NCBI GenBank assembly: GCA_024760905.1
Contig: CM045737.1
Coordinates: forward strand, 10,168,726-10,232,725
Length of the DNA: 64,000 bases
From: Plotosus lineatus
Taxonomy: Eukaryota > Chordata > Actinopteri > Siluriformes > Plotosidae
Direction of reading: 5' to 3'
Position 1 is the stretch's first letter; the number at the start of each line of letters is the position of its first letter. The translations under genes were made by a program, and so were the position numbers. A model generated the notes under the pieces. It worked only from the letters and a program-made list of their open reading frames with translations. It searched no databases and was not told the DNA's origin. Positions 11,533 to 24,223 of this stretch are shown here, piece after piece.

Positions 11533-12402
11533 GTGTCCAATCGGTTCATCACAGATGGTCTGTGTTAGTAGTTGGAAACTTTTGCCCACATTGACTAAGT
11601 GAACGCTTAGAGCGCCACATTCCTTTCTTCTGCATCCTGAGATCTGTGATTCTTCCACCTGGTAGTGTGATTTAAATTCAGTTGCCATGATAAAACACCT
11701 GTGCCCCGTCCTTAAAGAAGCTTTCTGTTCCTGCTGGAGACATTAACCTCAGACCTGACTTTATTTTATTTGTTTTCTGCCATGAGTAAAATCCATTCCT
11801 GTGTGTTCTATGTGTTCTCTTTGTTTTAGAGCAGAATAAAAACAAATAAGCTCAAGGCATTGGTCATGAACTCTTGAACAAGGATCCTCTCCCGAACCCT
11901 CAGTCTTCGCTCTTATCCACAAAAGGAAACAGGTAAAGCAGGTTTTATTTCCCCGTATCTAATGTACATATTTAGACAGTGTCTAAAGTGGAGCTCGGAA
12001 AATGTTTGCATGTATAAATTTACTGCCGCAAAGTGCACACATCACCAACTGCAGGCTTTGGATTGCCTGTGGGCATGTGAGCACAACAAAATCAAATTAG
12101 CGGCTTTATCACATTTGCATAACCGTCGAGCTCCTGTAATAAACATGCCGTGTTTTGTACGACTGCTTCAATGCAGGAACAAAAATCCATACCTGAGAAG
12201 TGATTCTTGAGTGTGTACTAACTTTCCTTACGTCTCTACGTGTTAGTATCACTCTTGGGCAATAAAAAGGTGATAATCCGTCCATCTTCCTCTTGTTCTT
12301 TCCGTCCCCAGCTTCTCTCTTTCTTTTATCTTTGTTTGTGCCGTTCTCTTCGCCCTTGGCCCCTCCTTTTCCTCTGTGAGTCTTCTGTCTGGTGGCATGC
12401 AG
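11533..12402. other. Intronic sequence before the ATG exon
   Basis: No mobile element recognised. A pyrimidine-rich tract over about 12270-12400 leads to the candidate acceptors. Confidence 0.5.
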
Positions 12403-12461
12403 TAGTACGGCTCTGCCATGACCAGGGCGTGACCCATTGTGCCTCCTTCCCCTCCTCCATC
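12403..12461 (+). other. fam20b: Likely fam20b 5' UTR part of the ATG exon
   Basis: A pyrimidine-rich tract ends at TGGCATGCAG (12393-12402), a plausible acceptor, leaving 59 nt of 5' UTR before the ATG. An alternative acceptor is CCCCAG ending at 12311. Confidence 0.4.
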
Positions 12462-12838
12462 ATGAAGCTGAAGCAGCGAGTGGTGGTGTTGTGTGGTGTG
12501 CTGCTGCTGCTGGGCCTTGCCAAGCTCTTCCTGCTGGATGGAGGCGAAGGCTCGGCTGCCAGCCGACGTGACCTGCGCGCCTTCCGCAAGATGGAGGCGA
12601 GCCTGACTTTGGCGAAGAATGCCCGCCTCACACACACGTTGCAGTCACCCTGGGAAGTGGCAGCACAGTGGGTGGGGCCACGTGAGGTTTATCCAGATGA
12701 GACACCTGAGCTGGCTGCTGTGCTCAGCGCCCTGGCCAGCACCCGTATCCAGAGGGCAGACGTCGGATACAAAGGCACCCAGCTGAAAGCACTTCTGGTC
12801 CTGGATGGGGGACAGAAGGTGGTGTTCAAACCTAAGCG
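12462..12838 (+). CDS. fam20b: fam20b coding exon 1
   Basis: Codes for residues 1-125 plus two bases of codon 126: start codon, signal anchor, stem and the start of the kinase fold ([18 protein letters not shown]). The donor GTAAGA follows at 12839. The exon ends two bases into an Arg codon, which exon 2 completes. Reading through the donor meets an in-frame TAA at once, which confirms the splice. Confidence 0.95.
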
Positions 12839-15800
12839 GTAAGAGGCTGATGATGATGAAAATCAATTATTGTCACCATGGAACTGGAAGCACATTAAGA
12901 AACATTAATAACTTGCTCATTCCATGTAAAGTCAACCAATTTCCTAAAGGTACCCCACCTGACCCCCTTAGATTTTCTTGTTTTGTTTTTTTTACACACC
13001 TAAAGTACATTATATATGATGAAGATCCAGAATGTCATGGCTTAATTGTAAACAGTTTCAAAGTTATGGTTGTTTGAAGTGTGTGTGTGGGGGGGGGGGG
13101 GGGTATGGACCATTTTCAAGCTTCCACTCTTGAACAACAAAAGATGTATGTCAAATTTTTGAAATCAAAGCATGCGTCGTCTCAAGTGATGTGGATTATT
13201 TACATTAAAATTATTACATGTTGCAGAGAATGACAAAGTTGACATTTTAATCCCTTGCAAACGTCTAAAATGCCACTCCCCCCGCCCATTACAAAAAAAC
13301 CTAATTAGCATATTCATCAGAAATTTATGTGCTGGGTTACCTAGTGAATAATGAAGGTAAGGTTTAAAATGAAGGTCCTATATGTTGTGTATATGAACAA
13401 CTGAAAATCAGAAATGCAGTGGTACCTTGACTTACGAGTGTCCCTTATAACAAATTTTCCATGATACGAGCTTCGATCCCACTAAAAATCTGTCCCATCC
13501 AATGAGCAAAATTTTGATTTACGAGCTCTGTTGGGGAAATTGCTTTTCCGGGCCGATTAGCCTCGTCTCCCTCCGCGCTCCGAGAACAGCTTGTGCAGTT
13601 CCTCCTATTTTTTTTTTTGTGATGCCCCGCCCTAGGAAGAGAAAAAAAAAAAAAACATTTCACGCACCCCGCGTGCGACTCTAAATAGAGTTTACTGCAC
13701 TTCATATCGTTTGCGCTGTACATTTTCCCTTCACTATAGTGCGACAATGAGCACAACTACCAAGTACTGGAGTGGATGTGCAATTACAATTAATTCTAGT
13801 ACGGTATGGTAAAAAAAGCATGTTCCCCAGGGTCGTCGTCCCCCGGCATCACACCGCACCCCACTATTTGAGAAGCACTGGTCTTGTGGGAACTCACCAC
13901 GAGCCTTTCCTTGCTGGCATGCGTAGCATGCACACGCACAAAATTCTCCTCCTCGGTTACGCACCATCTCCTGCCTGCTCACGTGACATCTTCACCGTAG
14001 TTGATGATTGGAAGAGTTAGTTTACTTATTGCTTTATTCTTGTTTTTTATTATTATTATTATTACTACTTATTATTAAAGTTAATGGTCATGTATTGTGA
14101 AATATTTGTAGTTTTTACATGTTTATCTTTAATATATTAGGTCAAATATACATGCATGTGGCAGGTTATAAGTTTGGGAGGGGGTTGGAACAGATTAATT
14201 GGTTTTCTGTTATTTTTTATGGGAATAATTGTTTCATCTAACGAACTTTTCGATTTACAAGCTCGCCCTCGGAACAGATTAAACTCGTTACATGAGGTAC
14301 CACTATATGTCAAACCTTTTGGATTCTAAGGCCAGTCTCAGCATGTGGGTTGTGGGTTGCATTTGGAACCCCAAGGGTTTCGGTTGCAGACAGGTTAAAG
14401 TGCTGCACTGATGAGAAACTTTTTAGTCAAGTCATTCTAAACATGGTAATTGTAGTATTAAATATATTTTCCTGTAGAAGCAGAAGTGTCTAACATGGCA
14501 TATACTGTACTTGACGTGATAAGCGCCCAGGGCGCTTAAAAAAAATTGGCGTGGTGGGCGCTTATTTAAACGATACCAGTGGAGTGGAACGGTAAGTGCT
14601 TATTACCATAGAGGTGGAAAACATGAATAATAACAGAACAATAAAAGAGTTTTACTGGTATTTGTTATTCATTTTGTGGCATCAACCAAATTACTTACAT
14701 GAAAGATGAAAATAAACAGAAAACAGCATAATTTAAAAAAAAGACCCTTTAATTTTCCCTCCCTGTGCTGTTCCTTTAAATATTTTCCCCATGTAAAATA
14801 GAGCCAATCAACATGAATGTCAACTTTAGCACATGTCATGTTGAAAACCACATGGCCAGGAATGTGCTTAAATTTATGAAGATAGTGAGTAGGAGAATAG
14901 GGTGAAAAATACTTGTCATCACTTTCTGTTAAGTCCATATCTGGCTCATCGCTCCATTCATTCAGAGCATCCCATAAGTTTTGCTGTAGTAGTTTGTAAT
15001 GCTTCATCTTGTTGGACATTTACCAAGAGAACACAAAGTATTTTCCTTTTTTTTTTTTTTCAAGCACGGTGGAACAATCAAATGTGTTGTTACTAATTAA
15101 CATTATAGACCAGGGGTCAGGAACCTTTTTGACTGAGAGAAAAAAAAAAATTAAATCTCCAAATATATTTTTTAATACCGAGACCAACAATTTTAGGGTA
15201 TAATAAGACTCAGAATGTATTTTAAACAACATTGTTATAATGAAGTTATTTATTAATAAGAAAAGTACTTCTTACTATTAATGCGACTTCTGGTGCTGCT
15301 GCATGTTGTTGCTCATGGCTTTGTAGTCTGGTTGAAACGTGCTGAGGTTCAGCTTCATGCAGGCGTTTAGGCTTCCATCAATTACACGTTACCGCAGGTT
15401 GGTCTTTATGCTTTTCAGGTGTGAAAAGGACTGCTCTCATGCGCATGTGGAGCCAAACATGGTCAATACGACAGGACTCGCACTGCAGTGTTTGTGACAG
15501 GAAGCACGTCCCAAGTTTTGGCAATCAGCTGTTCTGCGGATTGAAGTTTTTTCATGTCTGTCCATTTGTGTTTTGCTTGTCAGCTCTGCTTGGCTTCTTG
15601 CACATGAGCTGATAAAAACGAGGGAAATTTACTCCTTTACCCACAAACAACTCGCGCAGGCTGTTGCATATAATCCAATAAAATGAGTTTCAAGGTATTG
15701 GCCCCACCCACACACTGGAGCACAGAAAGTGTTGGCTCTCCGCTGCGCGACAAGTGGCATTGAAAATAGATGTATAGATTGAAATGCGTTAGATTTATTT

Positions 15801-18026
15801 GTTTTTGTTTTATCTGATGGCTTCTTTTTGTATTTTTATTTAAAGGATAGCAAAATTATGTATTAGTTATTCTGTTAAGAAAGTCCACCTGATTTATCTG
15901 AGAGCCAGATGCAGTCATCAAAAGAGCGACATCTGGCTCGCCAGCCATAGGTTACTGACCCCTGTTATAGACATTCCCCAGTGACAGGGGTCTTGAAATA
16001 CTGTGAAACTCACTTTTACAGGCAGTGAACGCCTCATTTTACCTTTACAGAAACTAATCGAATGAAATCGGTAAGTTTGATCTACCATCAAACAAAGTGA
16101 AGGGGGGGACTTATTACGTCAAATACAGTATCCATGTTGTATGTGTATAACTGTCATATTTAATCAATTATCAGCAATTATACTAAATGCTCAAATGAAA
16201 TTTGCACTTTTGGAGCAATAAATAAGTATCAAGAAATTATAAGTGTCACTCTACATAACATTGTCATATCCAGTACCTACCCATCAAGTATTGCCTTCCC
16301 TATCACCTGACCACCAACAACCAGGGAGGGGTGAAAATATGTACAGTCTCCTCCGTGACATGCGATGCTTGCCATCCGCCTCTTTTTTCGAACTGCAGCG
16401 CACGAGTATTTGGTTGTGGTCAAACACACTTGGAGGGAAAGTGCTGTCCGCCCCTTCATACGAACATGTTCCCAGATGCCCACGATTGGTTGCCAATCGC
16501 TGTGAGTGACAGGAAAGTTAGCATATGCTGTCCTTTGCTCAAGTAAGAGCTACACCATTTAGCTCCCATGGACTCAAAGCTACCGGGGGCTGTGGCATTA
16601 AACCGGACCCGAACTCGGTTATTCGCAGCTTATTCTGTCACTTTGTTTGCACGTTTCTGTGCACCTTTCAGAGCTCCACTTTTAGGAAGAAGATAAATAT
16701 TTATATACTATAATATCCTATATAAATATTAAATATCCTCTGGGCTTTTTACACTCGAGCCTAGTGGCCTCACTTGGCCGGTGCTTATCCCCAGTTTCCG
16801 TAGTGTGACGCGAAAAGGTGTTCAACTCCTCTTGGATGGAATGCTAGTATATCGCAGGTCACCTTCCCAGTATATTTTTACTGGAACCCATTTATACTGC
16901 TGGGTGAACAGAGGCACACTTGTGGTGAAGACCTTATCCAGGGGTCTTAGCACAGTAGGGGTCTAACTGGGATTTGAACACACAACCTCCTAATCAAGAG
17001 CACAGCACCCTAACCACTATGCCACCGGCCCCACTAATATTAAATATTTCAATATAAAATAAATATTTATATTATTTAAAGAAGGGTGTGTCTGTAGAAG
17101 CATATCAGAGCATGAATAAGAGATTTCTGACTACCTCATAATAGTTATTGGAACATTGAAGGGTGTAAAGGGTTAAAAAGAAAACAAAAAAAAATAACCT
17201 TATATCAAGTAGGAATTAAGCAGCGAAGTTGAAAACTAATTAAAAAAAATGAGCACAGTATATGTAATTCAACCAGGGAGCTCGGAGTGTCATAGGCTCC
17301 AGCTTCTTGATTTCAGTGCATTACGCTGCCATTCCGATGATTGAATAACCAACATTAAATCACAGTGTTTATAGTGCATGTGCAAAATTGTTGTTGAACC
17401 CATCACCTGTGTTTGCGGTGGCTGGGGGTTTGTAATCATAGCATAATGTTCAGCACGTAAACACGAATGGTGCTTCGTGCTCTGTTATTTATCTGAACAT
17501 TCATTAGCATTCTAGCAGTAACGAGTGCAAAAAGCTTGACTGTGAACAGTTTTTTGATGTTTTTAATCTACAAGTGAGTCATACATGGAGTGATTTCAGA
17601 ATCACAGTGTCTTTGAGTGTTATATAGTTGTACTTTGACAGTGCATCTCTAACAGGTACAACAGAGATTACGTGGTTGAAGGAGAGCCGTATGCAGGCTA
17701 TGACAGGCATAATGCAGAGATCGCAGCCTTTCACCTGGACAGGTACGACTTCCATTTATACAAGTAAAATACGCTGTATACTGCACATGTGCGCATATAT
17801 ATATATATATATTATATATATATATGAGTGCAAGAAATACAGGAACCAGTTTGGGACAAACTCTCCATGGATGTCGTCTTCCTTCTTCACAGGATCCTGG
17901 GTTTTAGAAGAGCACCCCTAGTGGTGGGGCGGTTTGTGAATCTACGCACAGAAATAAAGCCTGTCGCTACAGAACAACTACTGAGCACATTCCTTATGCA
18001 CGGTTAGTCTCAGAGTCTCTCTCTCC

Positions 18027-18063
<37 letters not shown>

Positions 18064-19213
18064 CTCATCTGAATGCAGCCAGGATGCGGAATACACATTA
18101 GGCTCGGTGTAACTCAACCATGAGGCAGTCAAACCATTAATTCTGTGTGCGATGGGGTGTGGAATCTGCTTCTGCAGCATCAGAGGGTGGCTGTGAATCA
18201 AGCACTGACAGTGAATGTCAGTAAAATATGATGAATAAAGCAGCTCTCTCATACTTTTCACTACAGATATATGACGCAAACGGCCTAATCTCTACCCCAC
18301 TGTGCTGCCCAGGGTACATGATACATGAAGGAATTCATTTAAAAGATTATCTATAATTTACAAATTTAAAAAAAAAAAAATATATATATATACAGTAAAA
18401 CCTCCGCTGACGAACGCTTAAGCTCACGAACTTTTCGCCTCAAGAACATTAAATTTGCGAGCATATTGTCTCTGCTGACGAACTAGTTTTCGGTGGACGA
18501 ATCAAACCACGCGGTCGAACAGCGCCACGGTGGCGGCCACGAGAAGCTGACGCACGCTCACGGTGTCACAGTTCGTCACCCCCCCTTTCTTTGAGTGCAG
18601 AAGTGGTTTGTGTTTGATAGACATTTTGGACCATATTGAGTGTACTTTTGCTATTATGGGACCGAAAAAGACCCCACCACAGGCGGAGATCATTGAAAAA
18701 CACGAACGAGGTGTGCGTTTGTGTGACTCAGCGTCCCAGTACCAGTACGCTAAGTCTACCATTGCTCCCATCCTTAAGAACAAGGAAGCTATTAAGGGTG
18801 CGTGTGTGGCTAAGGGTGTTTCCAAACAGTAGGCGTTTCCAAACACTCCTTCCAAACAGTAAGTCCCTCCCTCCCTCCCTCCCTCCTCCTCCCACTCCCC
18901 CTCCTCCTCCCACTCCATTCCATCAAGCCATCAACTACCATCACAAAGGTAAATAAAACGACTTTATTATACAGTACAGTTTATTTCTTTAATTACAATA
19001 TAATAGCACATTTATTATACATAAAATAAGGTATATTTTTGTGTAGTTTTAAGGCTTATTTAGTAGAAAATTATGTTTTATGGGGACCTGGGAACGGATT
19101 ATTCTCATTTTAATGGTTTCTTATGGGAAATAAATGTTCGGAAGACGAACTTTTCGCCTCACACACACTTTCTGGGAACCAATTATGTTCGTGAGCAGAG
19201 GTATCACTGTATA

Positions 19214-19244
<31 letters not shown>

Positions 19245-22200
19245 TTTTTAAACTGTAGCTACAGTGGACTTATTTAGTGGTGTCACCGTGTGCATAGCAC
19301 CCTTTCGGACCCCCTCCAGTCCCATGCGTCTTCAAACTTTTCCTTTCGGCTGTTCCCTCCAGGGGTCGCCACAGCGAATCATCTGCCTCCATCTTCATGG
19401 AAATCATATTCGCATGTTTGATTTTACATAGGTTTTTACGTCTGATGCTCTTCCTGACACAACCCTTTAGCAAGGGGCGGAAACACACTGACAGCTATGC
19501 AGCTCTTCTTGGCGAAAGTCAGCAATGGTTCTTTTACATGAATCTCTCACCATAGACAGTGAGAGACATGGCCGGCCTTTGATAACCCAGTTAGCTGCAC
19601 TGGGGGGGAGACTGTGACAACCTTGTGGAGAGTGGGACTCGAACCCCCAACCTTAGAATCAGGGATCCAGCACTCTTTACCACCAGGCCGCCACTGCCCC
19701 TTATGCACCCTCAAACAAACATGGAGGAAATAATACTGTTCATTAATTTTTTTTATGCGTGGTCGTGTGTGAAAGTAGCGGTTCAATTATAGATAGATAT
19801 TTTCCGTAACTCATGCAGCCATGAGGTGGGGGGGGGGGGCACTAACCAGTGTCTCTCCCCCTCATGCCGGTCCCAAGCCCGGAGAAATGCAGAGAGTTGT
19901 GTCAGGAAGGGCATCCGACGTAAAACCAATGCCAAATATTTATGATGCAAATCAGAAGTATTACCCCCATACCGGATCGGTCGAGGCCCGGGTTAACAAC
20001 GACCGCCATCAGTGCTGTCAATCAACAGGGTGCTGATGGAAATTGGACTACTGTTGGTTGAAGACGTCGAAGAAGGAGAGGTGGGAGGCGTGTCCGTAGG
20101 CAGAGAGAGAAGAGGAAAGGCATGAGTCTAGGACTGAGAGTGGGGACTTTGAATGTTGGAACTATGCAAAGAAAAGGTAGAGAGCTGGCTGACATGATGC
20201 AGAGGAGGAAAGTGGACATACTGTGTGTTCAGGAGACCAGGTGGAAAGGTAGCAAAGCTAAAAGCTTAGGAGCAGGGTTTAAGCTATTTTATCACGGTGT
20301 GGATGGGAAGTGAAATGGAGTAGGAGTCATCTTGAAGGAGGAGTTTGTCAGGAATGTTCTAAAAGTGAAGAGTGTCAGACAGAGTGATGAGTCTCAAGTT
20401 AGAAATTGAAGGTGTAATGCTCAATGTTGTTAGTGCTTATGCCCCACAGGCAGGATGTGAGCTAGAAGAGAAGGAGAGATTCTGGAGTGACTTAGATGAA
20501 GTGATGCAGAGTACCCCCAGAGGTGAAAGAGTGGTCATTGGTGCAGACTTCAATGGACATGTTAGTACAGGCAACAGAGGGGACGAGGAAGTGATGGGCA
20601 GGTTTGGTATCCAGGACAGGAACGCAGAAGGACAGATGTTGATAGATCTTGCAAAAAGGATGGAAATGGCTGTGGTGAATACTTTCTTCCAGAAGAAACA
20701 GGAGCATAGGGTGACTTATAAAAGCGGAGGTAAGAGCACACAGGTAGACTACATCTTGTGTAGGCGATGTAATTTGAAGGAAGTCAGTGACTGCCAAGTC
20801 ATAGTGGGTGAGAATGTTGCCAAACAGCATAGGATGGTGGTGTGCAGGATGACTCTGATGGTGAAAAAGGCAAAGGCAGAGCAGAAGACAAAGTGGTGGA
20901 AGCTGAAAAAGGAAGAGTGTCGTGTTGTCTTCAAGGAGGAGTTGAAACAGGTTGTGTCTAGGTGAGGTAGCAGTAGATTTTCTGACAAGAACATTCAACA
21001 AGTACTAGAGAGTGAGCAGATGCCGGAGGAGTGGAGAAGTGTGCTGGTGCCCATTTTGAACAACAAGGGAGACGTGCAGAGTTGCAGCAACTACAGAGGG
21101 ATAAAGTTGATGAGCCATACGATGAAGTTATGGGAAAGAATAGTGGAAGCTAGACTAAGGGCAGAGGTCAGCATTTGTGAACAACAGTTTGGTTTCATGC
21201 CAAGAAAGAGCACCACAGATGCAATGTTTGCTTTGAGGATGTTCATAGAGAAGTACAGAGAAGGCCAGAGGGAGCTACATTGTGCCTTTGTGGATCTGGA
21301 AAAAGCATATGACAGGGTGCCAAGAGAAGAACTGTGGTATTGCATGAGGAAGTCTGGAGTGGCAGAGAAGTATGTTAGAGTGGTGCAGGACATGTATGAG
21401 AGATGTAAGACAGCGGTGAGGTGTGCTGTCGGTGTGCCCGACGAATTCAAGGTGGAGGTGGGACTGCATCAAGGGTCAGCTCTGAGCCCCTTCTTGTTTG
21501 CTATGGTGATGGACAGGCTGACAGACGAGGTGAGACAAGAATCTCCCTTCAGGGGTCGCCACAGCAAATCATCCGCCTCCATCTCACCCTATCCTCTGCA
21601 TCTTCTTTTCTGACTCCAACGACTGTCAAGTCTTCCTTCACCACATCCATAAATCTGTAAATCATGTCTCTCATTGTCTATGGTGTAAAATTCATGTAAA
21701 AGAACCATTACTGACATTTGACAAGAGTAACTTCATAGCCATCAGCTTGTTTCTGCCCTGTGCTGGCGAGCAGTCCAGGGTGTACTCTGCCCTCACCCGG
21801 AGTTGGATGGGATGGGTGCCAGCCTCCCTGTGACCCTAATTAGGATTAAGCGGTTACAGAAAATGAACGGATGAATGAGAAACGGTATATGGCAGTTCCA
21901 TGACAAGAAAAAAAAAAATCCGGCAAATTACACACAGTTGCGGGCATATCGTTCAAAACTCATCAGTGTTGTTGTCAATGTTTGAAAATTTTCCATCTCA
22001 TAGGTCATTCTTAAAGTCTGATCCAGTTCCTTGGTTAGTAGTACAATGCTCTACAACATCCTGCAACAAATTTGATGATTTTTTCCCCCTTTTTTTTGTC
22101 ATCTAACGTACTCTTAGAGTAGTGTTGTAATTTCCCTGAATTAAACCCACAGGACCTCTTTATGTATCGGTGTGCATCATTTAATCCGCGCCTGTATCAA

Positions 22201-22956
22201 ACCTTATTGTTGGAGCTTTGGTGAATGTATTCAACAACAAATTTGTTAATTGCTTGCCAAAAAAACCCTTGATACAGCATAAAATGGATATAATAAGTCT
22301 GTGAGTCCCAATAAAAAGAGAAGTGTTGGTAAAAAAAAAAAAAAAAAAGTTTAATTATATGTACTGAATTTTCAGTTCATTATATTTTAAAATAAAGGTT
22401 TCTGTATTAAATTTATTTCACCAATCTTGAGTAATTGACAGGAATATATACAGTATTGTAAAACAATCTTTTCTGTTAAAATACGGTGGAGCCTCGATAG
22501 TCGAAATTAATCCGTTCCAGATGGCTGTTTGGATTCCGTTTGTTCAGATTCCCAATCCGCTTTTCCAATAACAAATAATGTAAATAGTCGTATTCCGTTT
22601 AGTCATCTTTTGAACAGAAGTTAACAGTACTGGAACTCGTACCATAGGTCCGCAAATTAAGTGAAAAAATTATTGAATACAGTACACTATGTTATGGTCT
22701 GTGTTGTGAGAGACTCTTTTTAACTGCACTGTGGATTTTTAGTGTTATGGTCTCCTACAAATGAGTTGCTTGTTGAAATGCCCGTTGGAGAGGGGCGTGG
22801 CTGCCACACACGGGGTGAAGTGCAAAACACACACACCTGATTCCATTTAATCACGGGCTATAAAGACTAGCAGCACTCTTCCCGGTGTGTCTCTTTCTCT
22901 CTCTCATACACACACACACACACACACACACACTCTTTCTCTCTCACACACACACA

Positions 22957-22993
<37 letters not shown>

Positions 22994-23022
22994 GCACTCA
23001 CACACCCAAACATTCTCTCGAG

Positions 23023-23056
<34 letters not shown>

Positions 23057-24179
23057 TGAATGACTGGGAAGTGCTATGCTAGTCTTTATAGCCCATGATT
23101 AAATGGAATCAGCTGTGTTTGTTTAGCACTCCACCCCGCGTGTGGCAGCCACGCCCCTCTTCAACGCGCATTTCAATGCGCAACTCATTTGTAAGAGACC
23201 ATAACACACAGTGCAATGAAAGCATAAAAACAATAAACATAAGAATTTTAACCATTGTGGTGGTGAGCAGTTACATAAATGCTGGAGAAGGCGAGAAGAG
23301 CAGGATTCCCTTCCATAACAGATAAGGACAGAGGAAAGTGGAGTCCCTTCCATAACAGCTTTAGGTAAATCAGCCAAAGGTGTTTTTTTTTTTTTTTTCT
23401 TCCTGCTACCACTTTGCATGGATGACTCTCTTCAGGATATTGCTTTATTTTCTAGAACAACATTTCTAACTTGGCTTGTTTCTGCCTTCTTTTCAAAATC
23501 TTACGGAAGTGGCTCAAGACCTCATACAAAGGTCTTCACAGCACTGCTAGCGCTTTAGCTTAGCTTAAATACATACATCCTCTTCAGCTTCGTGTAGGCA
23601 ATTATGCCTATAAGCCGATCTGTGGGTTTTCTGTTGCGGTACGTACTCTAAATCGTATTTGTCACTGGAGGTGGTATATGGTGTTGGTGATTAGATCGCT
23701 TTAGTGCTTTAGCTTTAGTACTTGTGATATGTACATAGTACTATATCAACAACTTCCGGACTTTCCCAGCACAGCTTTTAGGGTGATACATAGTATTAAC
23801 AACTTCCGGACTTCCCCAGAACATACATTGTATCAACAACTTCCAGACTTCTGGAAGTCGTGCACTTTTCCCCCTTCTTGGTCTCATTTTTTTCTCGCGT
23901 GTTTCTCGAGTTTGAATTACGGTTTTTGTTCGGTTTCCCGGACAGAAGAACTCATGGATTTTTTTTGTTTGGATTCCAATTTGTTCAGACTCTAGAGCGT
24001 TCGGATTCCTAGGCTCCACTGTAATACTTTTTCTTAATGGCTACACTATTCTCACTGACTTTTGTTGCTGAAGCACTTAATCCTATTCGGGTAGCAGGGA
24101 GGCTGGAGCCTATCTCAGTTGACACTGAGCAAGGAGGGTGAACACCCTGAACCACTCGGCAGTCCATCGCAGAGTAACA

Positions 24180-24223
<44 letters not shown>

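Larger units (their letters stand above)
18393..19209 (+). mobile_element. Tigger-like MITE, copy A
   Basis: Starts CAGTAAAACCTCCGCTGACG, ends GCAGAGGTATCACTG, flanked by TA. Sub-terminal CGAACTTTTCGCCTC occurs near both ends. Encodes a short HTH peptide frame. Two close relatives lie at 39149-39912 and 47712-48493. Confidence 0.88.
19814..21546 (+). mobile_element. RTE-clade LINE (copy 3): 5' UTR, endonuclease, partial RT
   Basis: Starts with the element 5' end (GCAGCCATGAGGTGGG) as seen in copy 5. It holds the endonuclease frame, a large internal deletion at about 20964, and the RT up to about 21546, where it meets an inverted 3' fragment of the same family. Confidence 0.85.
22484..24022. 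mobile_element. Tigger-like element with internal palindrome
   Basis: Ends CGGTGGAGCCTCGATAGTCG and CTAGGCTCCACTG, flanked by TA. Related sequence at about 51240-52431 shares GTCCGCAAATT...TTATGGTCTGTGTTGTGAGA. No transposase frame. It includes a long imperfect inverted repeat around microsatellites. Confidence 0.75.

Noticed and set aside
12240..12461. N-terminal extension of FAM20B (frame open to 12240)
   Set aside because: The sequence is pyrimidine-rich intron/UTR, contains candidate acceptors, and vertebrate FAM20B starts at MKLKQR with 409 aa.
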